Shown here piece after piece: positions 25,836 through 34,425 of a DNA stretch of 64,000 bases (position 1 is its first letter; every line of letters begins with the position of its first letter). The DNA is from an uncultured Treponema sp. (GTDB taxonomy: Bacteria > Spirochaetota > Spirochaetia > Treponematales > Treponemataceae): contig CALCRU010000046.1 of assembly GCA_937894335.1 (NCBI GenBank), forward strand, positions 14,591 to 78,590, in the 5' to 3' direction. The translations under genes were made by a program, and so were the position numbers. Below the pieces are notes generated by a model. The model made no database searches, was not told where the DNA came from, and worked only from the letters and a program-made list of their open reading frames with translations.

Positions 25836-25885
25836 ATTTTCTTATTTTGATGCACAAGTGTAAAATCCGCTTATATATTTAAAGT

Positions 25886-26431
25886 ATGAAGCAGATGATT
25901 ATTTTTTTTACGGCCCTTACACTTTTGTTAACTTCTTGTGCCTTCTGTACCGAGGAAGAACTGAGCGTAAGTTTGCCCTCTGTGGAAGGCGCAAAGGAAG
26001 CACTTGTCCTATGGACGGACGGTGCAAACTGTGAACACGAGAAACACATTGATCTTTGTGCAGGTGGCGGACAGGTTCTTTCTGTTACCGTAAGCAAAAA
26101 TGCGTGCACTCCTGTTCTGGTTTACTACTATGCCTCTCTTGCAGAAAAACTTTCTTCTCCCTACGGCTTGATTTATCCCCATACGACAGAACTAAGTCAG
26201 AGGGACGGTTTTGCCGCAGAGATTCTTCGTTCTTTGTATGCAGGTTCCCGTGCCTCTGAGCCTGTAGCAGTGCAGGACTATCTTGCCAGATTTAATTGGA
26301 TGCGATTTATGGAACTATGCAGAACTTATGAAGACCCGTGGATTCTTAACAGGGAAATGATTCTTGAAGGAATTGCCTCAGGTACATTTAAAAAGAGCAG
26401 CATGCAGCCCTTAGAAAAACAGATAGAATAA
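25886..26431 (+). CDS. Lipoprotein of unknown function
   Basis: This 181-residue protein has a short signal peptide ending in the lipobox LLTSC (Cys18), so it is exported and lipidated. I do not recognise a family. The mature part has four further cysteines, two in CEHEKHIDLC, which may form disulphides. The C-terminal half is helical. It sits 50 bases after mscS and 27 bases before a second lipoprotein gene, and the two lipoproteins may work together. Confidence 0.65.
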   Translation: MKQMIIFFTALTLLLTSCAFCTEEELSVSLPSVEGAKEALVLWTDGANCEHEKHIDLCAGGGQVLSVTVSKNACTPVLVYYYASLAEKLSSPYGLIYPHTTELSQRDGFAAEILRSLYAGSRASEPVAVQDYLARFNWMRFMELCRTYEDPWILNREMILEGIASGTFKKSSMQPLEKQIE

Positions 26432-26444
26432 AAATGTGATAAGG

Positions 26445-26450
26445 TATATT
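26445..26450 (+). promoter_or_regulatory. Candidate -10 box of the second lipoprotein gene
   Basis: TATATT ends 8 bases before ATG 26459 and no Shine-Dalgarno sequence is present. The -35 region is weak. Confidence 0.35.
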
Positions 26451-26458
26451 ATGTAGGC

Positions 26459-27631
26459 ATGAAGCGGTTTTTATGCCTTCTTATACTTGCACTTTTTCTC
26501 TGCTCCTGTTCGTCAAAAAAAAGCAGGCAGGCTGTACCCATTCAGACTATTTCGGAGGGAGAAAAAAATCATTCCTGGTATTACTTTACCAGTACGGGAT
26601 TTTTAGGGGTAGATAAACCGCAGAATGTTCCTTCAGTTTACGAAAGACCTTGGACTGAATCCGTGCGCATTTCTTCCGCAAGAACGATGCCTGGTACAAA
26701 AAACGCCTATGCCGTGGTAAACAGATTGGGCATGCTTGAGTTTACCGCTAGCGAAATAAAACTGTATTCGGAAAATTCCCTCTTTGCAGAAAATACGGCT
26801 GATTCAATTGTGTTTTCTGACGGAACGCCTGTATTTTATTTGTACAAGAGCACTTTTTTTAATCAGGACATGCTTTCCAGTTCTGTGGCTTCTGGCGGTT
26901 CGGAAACTTTGGTGCAGTACCCAGATTTGGCCCGTCCCTTTCTGATAGAATTTAACACTCAGTCAAAGTCAATGTATCCCCTTGTTTCCTATGCAAACAT
27001 AAACCTTACTAACAAAGACCAAATAACGGGAATCTTTTGGAACGGAAAAACATGGGCCTGTTCTGCAAAGAGAATGGAAGGTTCTGGCGTAGAGTTTACA
27101 TATTTCAAATGGGAACCACTTGTACCCCTTACTGAACTTTCGCCAGCACTTAGTAAAGAAGTCTTTGTGTTTACAGAATCCAATGCGGCGGAATACAGGG
27201 CTATAAATACTCCTGCACTGTTTAAGGACGCTCCTCAGGAAATTCAAAAACTTCTCCAGAGTCTTCCTTTATCATATTCCTTTTACATAACTGTTTCTGA
27301 CGGAAGCGGTACAAGTCCCAAAAGTTATTTTCATGAAGGAAACGGAGAGGAAACATCCAATGCCTTTGCCGCAACAAAAGATAACTGCGGATTTACAGTT
27401 GCGCTTTTTCCTGATGGAACAACATACATTGCCTACCAGAAGGACGAAAAAGATGCAGTGGGTGCGTTTAGGCTGCCACTTCTTCCTGCAGGATTTCAAT
27501 ACGGAGAATTTGCAGTAGCAGGAAACACCATGTACATTGCATGGGAAGAAAGCACTTTCTATAAGACGGGGCGCTCAGGTTTTCTTACAGTAGATCTGAA
27601 AAAAATCCTCAACCTAGACGACATTGGGTAA
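26459..27631 (+). CDS. Lipoprotein of unknown function, beta-rich
   Basis: This 390-residue protein has the lipobox FLCSC followed by SSKKSRQ. I recognise no family. The mature part alternates short hydrophobic strands and turns (YAVVNRLGMLEFTASEIKLYS, given as its ends; FAVAGNTMYIAWEE) in a way that suggests a beta-propeller-like structure; this is an impression only. The 3' end overlaps the convergent oligopeptide-binding gene by 18 bases. Confidence 0.65.
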   Translation: MKRFLCLLILALFLCSCSSKKSRQAVPIQTISEGEKNHSWYYFTSTGFLGVDKPQNVPSVYERPWTESVRISSARTMPGTKNAYAVVNRLGMLEFTASEIKLYSENSLFAENTADSIVFSDGTPVFYLYKSTFFNQDMLSSSVASGGSETLVQYPDLARPFLIEFNTQSKSMYPLVSYANINLTNKDQITGIFWNGKTWACSAKRMEGSGVEFTYFKWEPLVPLTELSPALSKEVFVFTESNAAEYRAINTPALFKDAPQEIQKLLQSLPLSYSFYITVSDGSGTSPKSYFHEGNGEETSNAFAATKDNCGFTVALFPDGTTYIAYQKDEKDAVGAFRLPLLPAGFQYGEFAVAGNTMYIAWEESTFYKTGRSGFLTVDLKKILNLDDIG

Positions 27632-29152
27632 GTTTAATGTCTTTTTCTTAATGTAAAGAAATTTAAGGGGATGAATGTCTAATGCATTTAAAGTCCATCC
27701 GCCTATAATTTCCAAATCAAGTGCATGTAGCGAAACAGGATGTGCAATGGGAATAATCATTCCCTCATCAAGTAAAAACTGTTCGGCTTTTGAAAGCAGT
27801 TTGTATCGTTCTTCCGCAGTGTCTGTCTTTTGTGCTTCAAGAAGCAGGCTGTCAAATTTTTCGTCAGAGTAACCAGCAACATTCAGAGAAGAACCTGTTT
27901 TAAAAAGTTCAAGGAAGGCAAGGGGGTCTGCAAAATCTCCAACCCAAGAGTAAGAAAACAGATCGGCGTTCCAACCCTCTATGGAATTGTAATAGCGGCT
28001 TACCGGCGTAACCTGAACAGAAAGCTCTACACCCAAAGGTTCCCATGCGTCATGAAGAAGCTTCGCCTGACTCTTCATTAGGGGAGTGTCGTTTATTGCA
28101 AACACCAAAGGAATAATTTCGTCCTGAGCTATGCCCAACCTTTCCCTTGCGTCTTCCATAAGAGACTTTGCATCTTCCAAATCGTAGTCGTCAATTCCGT
28201 TTACGGTGGGATATCCTGACAGCGGATAGATGAGAGTCTTTGCCGCAATGTAATGTTCCGCTCGCAAAGTGTCGTAGGGAATGGCTTCAAGCAGTGCGTT
28301 CCTCATGTCGGGATCGTTCCAAGGTTCGTTTTCTGTTTTAAAGAAAAGGAAAGAGGTTGCAAACTGTGCGCCCAAATGCAAGGTGTCAAGATTAAGAATG
28401 TTGAGCGAATAAAAGTCTGAGTCAGAAAGAAGCCAGTCTGCCTTTCCTGTGTTAAGCATGTATGTGTTTTCTTCTGGGTCATCACTCTGAATGAATACAA
28501 TTTGGGGAATCATTACGCTGTCTGCATCGTAATAGTATTCATTTTTAGACATGACCAAAGTATTGTTTTTGTAGAAGTCAAGTTTGTATGCACCGGAATA
28601 CACATTGTCTTTCCCTGTTACGGCAAATGAATGATGACATAAAATGCTTGCAAGATGTGCGGCCGGCTCTACAAGGTGAAGTACAAGCGTTGTGTCGTTA
28701 CGAACTTCTATGCGAACGGCTTCTGCTTTTCCGTTTCCTTCCCTAAATTCCTTTGCTCCTGCAACACAGTCAAGCATGGAAGCATAAGGTGCATAAGGAG
28801 TGGAAAGAAGCTTCATCCAAGACTCCTTTACATCATTGGCTGTTATGGGGCTCCCATCAGAAAATTTTGCATCGCTCCTAAGGGTGAATGTCCACCTTTT
28901 TTTGTCTCGGGAAATCTTATAGCCAGTACACAGGGCTGCAGTTGGAACATATGTAAGTGGGTCGTAGGAAAAAAGGCCTTCGTACAGTCCGTTTAAAACC
29001 TGTGCGTCGTAGGTGTAGCTTGCCGTATGAGGATTTAAGTCGTATTCGTGAACTGAATCAACAAGAGTTATGGGACGCTGTTCTGCCACTTGTGCAAAGA
29101 CTGAGGCAAAAAATACAAATGTTAGGACAAAAAGGATGGCGCTTTTCTTCAT
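27614..29152 (-). CDS. Oligopeptide ABC transporter substrate-binding protein (OppA-like)
   Basis: I chose ATG 29152, which begins a clean signal peptide ending in ASVFAQ and lies one base after the preceding stop codon; 512 residues. The SBP_bac_5 signature is clear: AQVLNGLYEGLFSYDP, AALCTGYKISRDKKRWTFTLR and DAKFSDGSPITANDVKESW. There is no lipobox cysteine, so it may be a free periplasmic protein or anchored by an uncleaved signal. It binds peptides or similar solutes for import. No permease or ATPase genes are adjacent. Confidence 0.92.
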   Translation of the reverse strand: MKKSAILFVLTFVFFASVFAQVAEQRPITLVDSVHEYDLNPHTASYTYDAQVLNGLYEGLFSYDPLTYVPTAALCTGYKISRDKKRWTFTLRSDAKFSDGSPITANDVKESWMKLLSTPYAPYASMLDCVAGAKEFREGNGKAEAVRIEVRNDTTLVLHLVEPAAHLASILCHHSFAVTGKDNVYSGAYKLDFYKNNTLVMSKNEYYYDADSVMIPQIVFIQSDDPEENTYMLNTGKADWLLSDSDFYSLNILNLDTLHLGAQFATSFLFFKTENEPWNDPDMRNALLEAIPYDTLRAEHYIAAKTLIYPLSGYPTVNGIDDYDLEDAKSLMEDARERLGIAQDEIIPLVFAINDTPLMKSQAKLLHDAWEPLGVELSVQVTPVSRYYNSIEGWNADLFSYSWVGDFADPLAFLELFKTGSSLNVAGYSDEKFDSLLLEAQKTDTAEERYKLLSKAEQFLLDEGMIIPIAHPVSLHALDLEIIGGWTLNALDIHPLKFLYIKKKTLNLPNVV

Positions 29153-29153
29153 G

Positions 29154-30563
29154 CTATTCTTCCGATATACCAAGTTTTTTCATCTGGGCTTTTTCTTCTA
29201 CATAAGAGGAGTAGTCGGCCCTCTGCTGGTTTGCCTTTTGCAGAATGTTCTTTACCATAGAAAGTTCCATCTTGATTCCCTTAATTTTACTTCGGATTGC
29301 CTTGTCAACATTGTTCTTAAAGTATTCGTCCAATGCGGTAAGCAGTGCCATTACCTTGTTGTTTTCGGTGAGCTGCTTGCTTACAAAATCAAAGACAACT
29401 TCATCAGACTGGGAATTTATTTTTGCATAGCCGGGAGAATTTTTTGTTGCCATTGCGGCGTAATATGCTGTGCGTTTTCCAAGCTCTGAAATGAACTTGT
29501 TAAAGTGGATTACTTCCTTTCGCTTTGCATTTGTAGTCGAATCAACGAGGGTAACTTCATAATCAACGGGAACATCTTCCATGTTGAACATTTTGCGGAA
29601 GAGTCTTACCAACTTGTCAAAGAAGGAATTTTTTCCGCTTTCCATTACTTCGTGATTTTCTTTTTCCTTTGCAATAATGGGTTCGTACTGTTCGCACAAG
29701 GTTCCCAAAGTTCTTACGGCATCCATAATCATTGAGTGGGTGTCGACTTCCTGCTTCTTCTTTTTCTTTACATCTGCAACTACGCGCATGGAAGAAAGAA
29801 GTTTTGCACGCAGAGCCGCCTTGTCTGATCCAATTTCTTCTTGAATAAGTTCGTTAATCAGTTCCGCAGAGTAAGGAATCTTTTGCATTTGTGAAGGGAA
29901 GAGCCTTCGTATTTCTGCCTGCATCTGGTTTGGTGACTGTAATGCTGCCGAATTAAAATTTGAACAGAGCAGAACTTTCTTTCTTACATCAGCCTTGTAT
30001 GATTCTTTCCTAAAAGAGATGACTGTCTTTAGTCCTTCTTCTATGTCTCCGCTTGTCTGAGCCGCAATGCCTATGTTTTCGTTTATGAGGCTTACCGTAA
30101 GTTGGGGTGCGCCAGTTTTTGCCATGTTTGTAAGGGCTGCAAGATTACGCGTGTTTGCCTTGGGACATGTGGGCGTAAAAGAATTCCACAGAATGGTGCG
30201 GTTTAGAGTAAGCAGTTTTGAAAGAGTGTCTATTTTCATGTCGGAAGAAAATTTTACATAAGTGCACACAAAGTCAACCATGGCCTCGTAGTCGTTAAGT
30301 CGGGAGCCAAGGACAGACGCTCGGTCGCTCTCTGGAAAGTCTGTTCCTTCTGGTGCAACAATGGAACTTATCTTTTTGTCGTTTTTGTAAGGGTCAGGAA
30401 CAATGAGAGATTTTTTTTCGAGTACCTGAAAAAGATTTGTTATGCAGGTAAGATGCATGTGATAGTTTTCGTCAAGTTTTGGGAGGACAGTGGAGTTTAT
30501 CCACTTTTCCCTTTCTTCTAGCGCTGCAAATAACTGTTGATTAAAATCTGCTTCCTGCTCCAT
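29154..30563 (-). CDS. Conserved spirochaete-type cytosolic protein of unknown function
   Basis: This 469-residue protein has no signal peptide or membrane helix and is mostly alpha-helical and charged. I do not recognise a family. Notable parts are a poly-lysine stretch KKKKKQE near residue 268, and a C-terminal segment from about 400 with coiled-coil character (LTALDEYFKNNVDKAIRS, ending MKKLGISEE). The stop lies one base before the OppA-like start, so the two are translationally coupled and probably functionally linked. Confidence 0.6.
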   Translation of the reverse strand: MEQEADFNQQLFAALEEREKWINSTVLPKLDENYHMHLTCITNLFQVLEKKSLIVPDPYKNDKKISSIVAPEGTDFPESDRASVLGSRLNDYEAMVDFVCTYVKFSSDMKIDTLSKLLTLNRTILWNSFTPTCPKANTRNLAALTNMAKTGAPQLTVSLINENIGIAAQTSGDIEEGLKTVISFRKESYKADVRKKVLLCSNFNSAALQSPNQMQAEIRRLFPSQMQKIPYSAELINELIQEEIGSDKAALRAKLLSSMRVVADVKKKKKQEVDTHSMIMDAVRTLGTLCEQYEPIIAKEKENHEVMESGKNSFFDKLVRLFRKMFNMEDVPVDYEVTLVDSTTNAKRKEVIHFNKFISELGKRTAYYAAMATKNSPGYAKINSQSDEVVFDFVSKQLTENNKVMALLTALDEYFKNNVDKAIRSKIKGIKMELSMVKNILQKANQQRADYSSYVEEKAQMKKLGISEE

Positions 30564-30654
30564 TCTTACATTATGCCCCTATACATAAAAAGATTCTACC
30601 TTTTACAGTATCGGCACAAACGCAATAGTTCTACACATGTTTTTAGTATTTCGC

Positions 30655-30683
30655 TGTACAAAAAAAATCAAAGGCGGTAGAAT
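30655..30683 (+). promoter_or_regulatory. Promoter of the SLC13-like permease gene
   Basis: TGTACA at 30655-30660, a 17-base spacer and TAGAAT at 30678-30683. The start codon lies 18 bases further on, so the leader would be about 12 bases. Confidence 0.6.
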
Positions 30684-30701
30684 GCTCCTGTTTGGAATTG
30701 C

Positions 30702-31838
30702 ATGATGAATGGGATTGTCAATTTTATAAAGAAGGAAATTGTTTTTTGCATTGCGTTTCTGTGCGCCCTTGTTTCTTGCTTTTTTGTTCCGCCGTCAAAG
30801 CAGTATGTTTCCTACATTGACTGGAACACTCTTTTTATTCTGTTTTCGCTGATGGCCGTAGTGCAGGGGCTTTCAAGTTCGGGGCTTTTTCATGCCTTAG
30901 GTAACGGCCTGTGCCACCGACTGCATTCTTTGCGCGCCCTTTGTGCGGCTCTTGTTACCCTGTGCTTTTTTACCAGCATGCTCATTACAAATGATGTTGC
31001 TCTTATTACATTTGTACCCTTTGCATTAATCCTGCTTGGAGAAAATGCATCGCCCCTTGTGGTAACGCTTGTGGTAATTATGCAGACAATTGCGGCAAAC
31101 ACAGGCAGTATGCTTACTCCCCTCGGTAATCCGCAGAATTTATTTTTGTTCCAACAGACTGGCATGAGCATAAAGGAATTTTTTCTTACGCTAATTCCAT
31201 ACACAGCGCTAAGTGGAATACTTCTTGCCCTCATGCTTTTTTTTATTCCGGGAAAAGGCATGGTAAGCCCTAAAGAGTCTTCGCAAGAAAGTCATCAGAT
31301 AAAAAATGACATACCCTATCTGCTGCTTTTTCTTCTTTGCCTGCTTTCTGTTCTGCATCTGGTGCCAAAGTGGATTACAGCGGCCCTAGTGCTTGTCGTC
31401 CTCCTTGTAATAAAGCCTTCCGTTCTGCTTAAGGTGGACTACATGCTACTGCTTACCTTTGCGGCCTTTTTTATTTTTACGGGAAACATTTCACACATAC
31501 CGTCAGTGTCGCAAAAACTTGGTGAAATTGTGGGCGGTTCTGAATTTTTTTCTGCTATAGTTTCCAGTCAGATAATAAGCAATGTTCCGGCCACGCTATT
31601 GCTTTATCCGTTCAGTACAGACTCTAGAGAACTCTTGCTTGGTGTAAATGCAGGCGGTTTGGGAACCCTAATTGCTTCTCTTGCAAGTCTTATTTCCTTT
31701 AAGCTGTATTCGGCTTCTCCTAAGCAAAAAAGAAAAAGTTCCGCAGTTTACCTTTTGCTTTTTACGCTGGCAAATGTGGTGTTTTTGGCCCTTCTTATCC
31801 TGCTCCATGCCGCTTTAATCTGCAAATTCTCACAGTAA
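30702..31838 (+). CDS. SLC13/ArsB-NhaD superfamily anion permease
   Basis: This 378-residue protein has about eleven membrane helices. It carries the paired family motifs: ITNDVALITFVPFAL near residue 95 and ANTGSMLTPLGNPQNLFLF near 135, where the GNPQN loop is typical of ArsB/CitM-type ion transporters. The second repeat contains SNVPATLLLYPF and GANAGGLGTLIASLASL-like sequence near 325. Substrates in the group include dicarboxylates, citrate, arsenite and Na+/H+; not resolvable here. MMNG offers two adjacent ATG codons; the first is chosen. Confidence 0.85.
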   Translation: MMNGIVNFIKKEIVFCIAFLCALVSCFFVPPSKQYVSYIDWNTLFILFSLMAVVQGLSSSGLFHALGNGLCHRLHSLRALCAALVTLCFFTSMLITNDVALITFVPFALILLGENASPLVVTLVVIMQTIAANTGSMLTPLGNPQNLFLFQQTGMSIKEFFLTLIPYTALSGILLALMLFFIPGKGMVSPKESSQESHQIKNDIPYLLLFLLCLLSVLHLVPKWITAALVLVVLLVIKPSVLLKVDYMLLLTFAAFFIFTGNISHIPSVSQKLGEIVGGSEFFSAIVSSQIISNVPATLLLYPFSTDSRELLLGVNAGGLGTLIASLASLISFKLYSASPKQKRKSSAVYLLLFTLANVVFLALLILLHAALICKFSQ

Positions 31839-31913
31839 AAGAGTTCAAATTTTTATGGTTTTTTTATGGCAAAAACTGCTCCATAATGTATGAGAGAATA
31901 AAAGGAGTGTAAA

Positions 31914-33389
31914 TTGCCAAAGATTGAAAACAAACTTAGCGGCAAAGAACTGGTGACAAACATCATTTACTATGTACTTCGTATAGTAATTGTACTTTAT
32001 GTTGTCCTTCTGTTTTTGCCTGGTGTAAATCCTGCGCGTATCACTGAAAAAATAAACCGCAACCTTTCTCTGTTCACGGCGGGATTTTTCTACAAAAGTC
32101 TTACCGACGGTCTTGGTCGCATGATGACTAAAGGATGGATTCCAAAAAGCACAATGGTTACTCTTAACCTTACCAGCATGCTTGCCTGTCTTGGTGCGCT
32201 TGCCGCAGGTGTTGGCGGATGCTTTTCTATAGGCAACAACAAATGCCGAAGAATAGGAAACATCTGTACGCTTGCAGGAGGTGTTGTAGGACTCCTTGGC
32301 GTTCTGGGAATTAGGCTTGCAAGGAATCAGCTCTATGCCCTTGTTGAGGCAAACCCCAGCTTTGCAAAAAATACGGCTCCCATGAGTCCCAAAGGAATAA
32401 CGCTTTATTTGGTAATGTCCGTTGTAATAATTACTCTTTCTGTAGCCACATTTATTCTTGCGCAGAAGCCTGAAAAGGGAGAGGTTCTTCACATGGAACC
32501 AAAGTACAAACTCTTCCTTATGTTCATGCCCTTTGCCCTGCTCATACTGGTGTTCAGCTATCTTCCTTTGTGGGGATGGCGCTATGCCTTCTTTGACTAC
32601 AAGGCTGGAGACACCCTTACCATGGATAAGTGGAGAGGGCTCTTCTGGTTTACATATCTCTTCCAGAATCCTGCCACAAGTAAGCACATTCTGCAGGTTA
32701 TGATAAACACACTTGCCATGTCAGGATTGGGAATTGCATTTAGCTTCTTGCCAATGATTTTTGCAATCTTCCTGAGCGAAATTAAAAACTCAAAGATGCG
32801 CGGACTCATTCAGACATTTACAACAATTCCTAACTTTATTTCATGGGTTTTGGTGTATGCAATTGCACTGTGTATATTCAGCACAGACGGATTCATTTCA
32901 AGTTTCATGGTGCAGAACGGATTCTGGGAATCTGGAAAGAACATGCTCATGTCAAGCAAGCACACCTGGCTAAAGATGTGGGCCTGGGGAACATGGAAAG
33001 GCTTGGGATGGAGTGCAATCATCTACATTTCAGCAATCAGCGGAATTGACCAGCAGCTTTATGAGGCGGCAACTGTTGACGGCGCAGGACGCTTCCAGAA
33101 GATGTGGCACATTACCCTTCCAGAACTTATTCCTACATACTGCGTTCTTCTTACGCTTTCAATCGCAGGCATTTTGAGCAACGGTCTTGATCAGTACCTC
33201 GTGTTTGAAAACGCACAGAATACTCAGGCAATAGAAGTTCTTGATCTGTATGTTTACAAAATCGGTATTAACGGCGGACTGATTCCTCTGTCTACTGTTG
33301 TAGGCATGTTCAAGTCAATCATAAGCGTTGTGCTGCTCTTCTTGGCAAACAACATTTCAAAGCTTGTACGCGGACAGTCTGTAGTCTGA
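31914..33389 (+). CDS. Lpl-type sugar ABC transporter permease with N-terminal membrane extension
   Basis: This 491-residue protein starts at TTG 31914 with AAAGGAG seven bases upstream. Residues from about 195 form a typical LplB permease: FSYLPLWGWRYAFFDY, NTLAMSGLGIAFSFLPMIFA and the ATPase-contact EAA loop YEAATVDGAGRFQKMWHITLP near 385 (given in parts). The first 190 residues add about four extra hydrophobic helices that standard LplB proteins of about 310 residues lack. It imports a carbohydrate, probably an oligosaccharide, together with the two following genes. No ATPase gene is nearby; these systems commonly borrow a shared MsmK-type ATPase. Confidence 0.92.
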   Translation: MPKIENKLSGKELVTNIIYYVLRIVIVLYVVLLFLPGVNPARITEKINRNLSLFTAGFFYKSLTDGLGRMMTKGWIPKSTMVTLNLTSMLACLGALAAGVGGCFSIGNNKCRRIGNICTLAGGVVGLLGVLGIRLARNQLYALVEANPSFAKNTAPMSPKGITLYLVMSVVIITLSVATFILAQKPEKGEVLHMEPKYKLFLMFMPFALLILVFSYLPLWGWRYAFFDYKAGDTLTMDKWRGLFWFTYLFQNPATSKHILQVMINTLAMSGLGIAFSFLPMIFAIFLSEIKNSKMRGLIQTFTTIPNFISWVLVYAIALCIFSTDGFISSFMVQNGFWESGKNMLMSSKHTWLKMWAWGTWKGLGWSAIIYISAISGIDQQLYEAATVDGAGRFQKMWHITLPELIPTYCVLLTLSIAGILSNGLDQYLVFENAQNTQAIEVLDLYVYKIGINGGLIPLSTVVGMFKSIISVVLLFLANNISKLVRGQSVV

Positions 33390-33406
33390 TTGAAAGGAGA
33401 ATTGAC

Positions 33407-34342
33407 ATGCAATCTAAAGAAATACAAAGTTCCTGGCGAACTCAGAGAATTAAGACGGCAGCAGCTGATGCAATTTTTAACTTCTTCAACTATCTGTTCT
33501 TCATCTGCTTTACGCTCTTGTGCATCTTTCCGTTTTACTACCTCTTCATAAACACAATTTCTAATAACGAACTTGTGCAAAGGGGACTTATAAATTTCTA
33601 TCCACGAGGAATTCATTTTCAGAATTACCTTGCTCTTCGTTCCGTTGCAGATTTGGGAACGGCCTTCATTGTAACGGTAAGCCGAACCATAATAGGAACT
33701 GCAATCATGGTTGCGGCTAGCGGTTTCGTAGGCTACATAATGACCAAGCAGGAAATGTGGGCAAGAAAATTCTGGTACCGCTTTATGGTAATAACAATGT
33801 ACTTTAATGCGGGAATCATTCCTATGTTCATGACCATGCAAATGCTGGGTCTTAACAACAACTATCTGGTCTACATTATTCCAGGAATTGTTTCGCCCTA
33901 CAACATCATTCTGGTAAAGACATACATAGAATCAATTCCGGCGGAACTGGAAGAGTCTGCTCAGGTTGACGGTGCGTCTTACTGGACGATTTTTAGCAAA
34001 ATTATCTGGCCACTTTCAAAACCCATTCTTGCAACTATTGCAATTTTTGGTGCTGTAGGACACTGGAACAGCCTTCAGGACTCGCTTATTTACATGCAGG
34101 CTCAGCCAAAGTTTTTTACACTGCAGCATGTTCTGTGGAACTACCTTAACCGCACTACAAACCTTGGTTCTCTTATGTCCAGTGGCGGTCAGATTACCGA
34201 AGCAATGCGTGCATCACTGTTTAATCAGAAGGTAATCAAGTACACCATTTCCATGGTTACTGCAATTCCCATTCTGATTGTCTATCCATTCCTTCAAAAG
34301 TATTTCCAGAAGGGAATCATGCTTGGAGCGGTAAAGGGCTAA
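33407..34342 (+). CDS. Carbohydrate ABC transporter permease (LplC-like)
   Basis: This 311-residue permease has six membrane helices. The N-terminus fits LplC (FNYLFFICFTLLCIFPFYYLFINTIS, given as its core). The EAA loop reads LEESAQVDGASYWTIFSKIIWPLSKP near residue 185, and a basic C-terminal MLGAVKG closes the protein as usual in this family. AAAGGAG precedes the ATG. It pairs with the 31914 permease 17 bases upstream to form the membrane channel of the importer. Confidence 0.95.
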   Translation: MQSKEIQSSWRTQRIKTAAADAIFNFFNYLFFICFTLLCIFPFYYLFINTISNNELVQRGLINFYPRGIHFQNYLALRSVADLGTAFIVTVSRTIIGTAIMVAASGFVGYIMTKQEMWARKFWYRFMVITMYFNAGIIPMFMTMQMLGLNNNYLVYIIPGIVSPYNIILVKTYIESIPAELEESAQVDGASYWTIFSKIIWPLSKPILATIAIFGAVGHWNSLQDSLIYMQAQPKFFTLQHVLWNYLNRTTNLGSLMSSGGQITEAMRASLFNQKVIKYTISMVTAIPILIVYPFLQKYFQKGIMLGAVKG

Positions 34343-34373
34343 TTTTTATATATTTTTGGTCAAATAGTTACGG

Positions 34374-34402
34374 TTTTGCATGGTAAAAACAAAGGTTATA
34401 AT
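34374..34402 (+). promoter_or_regulatory. Internal promoter before the sugar-binding lipoprotein gene
   Basis: TTTTGC at 34374-34379, a 17-base spacer and TATAAT at 34397-34402, followed by AGGAGG and ATG 34426. A separate strong promoter here would let the binding protein outnumber the permeases. Confidence 0.6.
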
Positions 34403-34425
34403 TAGATAATTCAACAGGAGGAATT

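Noticed and set aside
31845..32687. Minus-strand open frame of 280 codons
   Set aside because: It lies antisense to the clear LplB-type permease, has no ribosome site and no recognisable motif.
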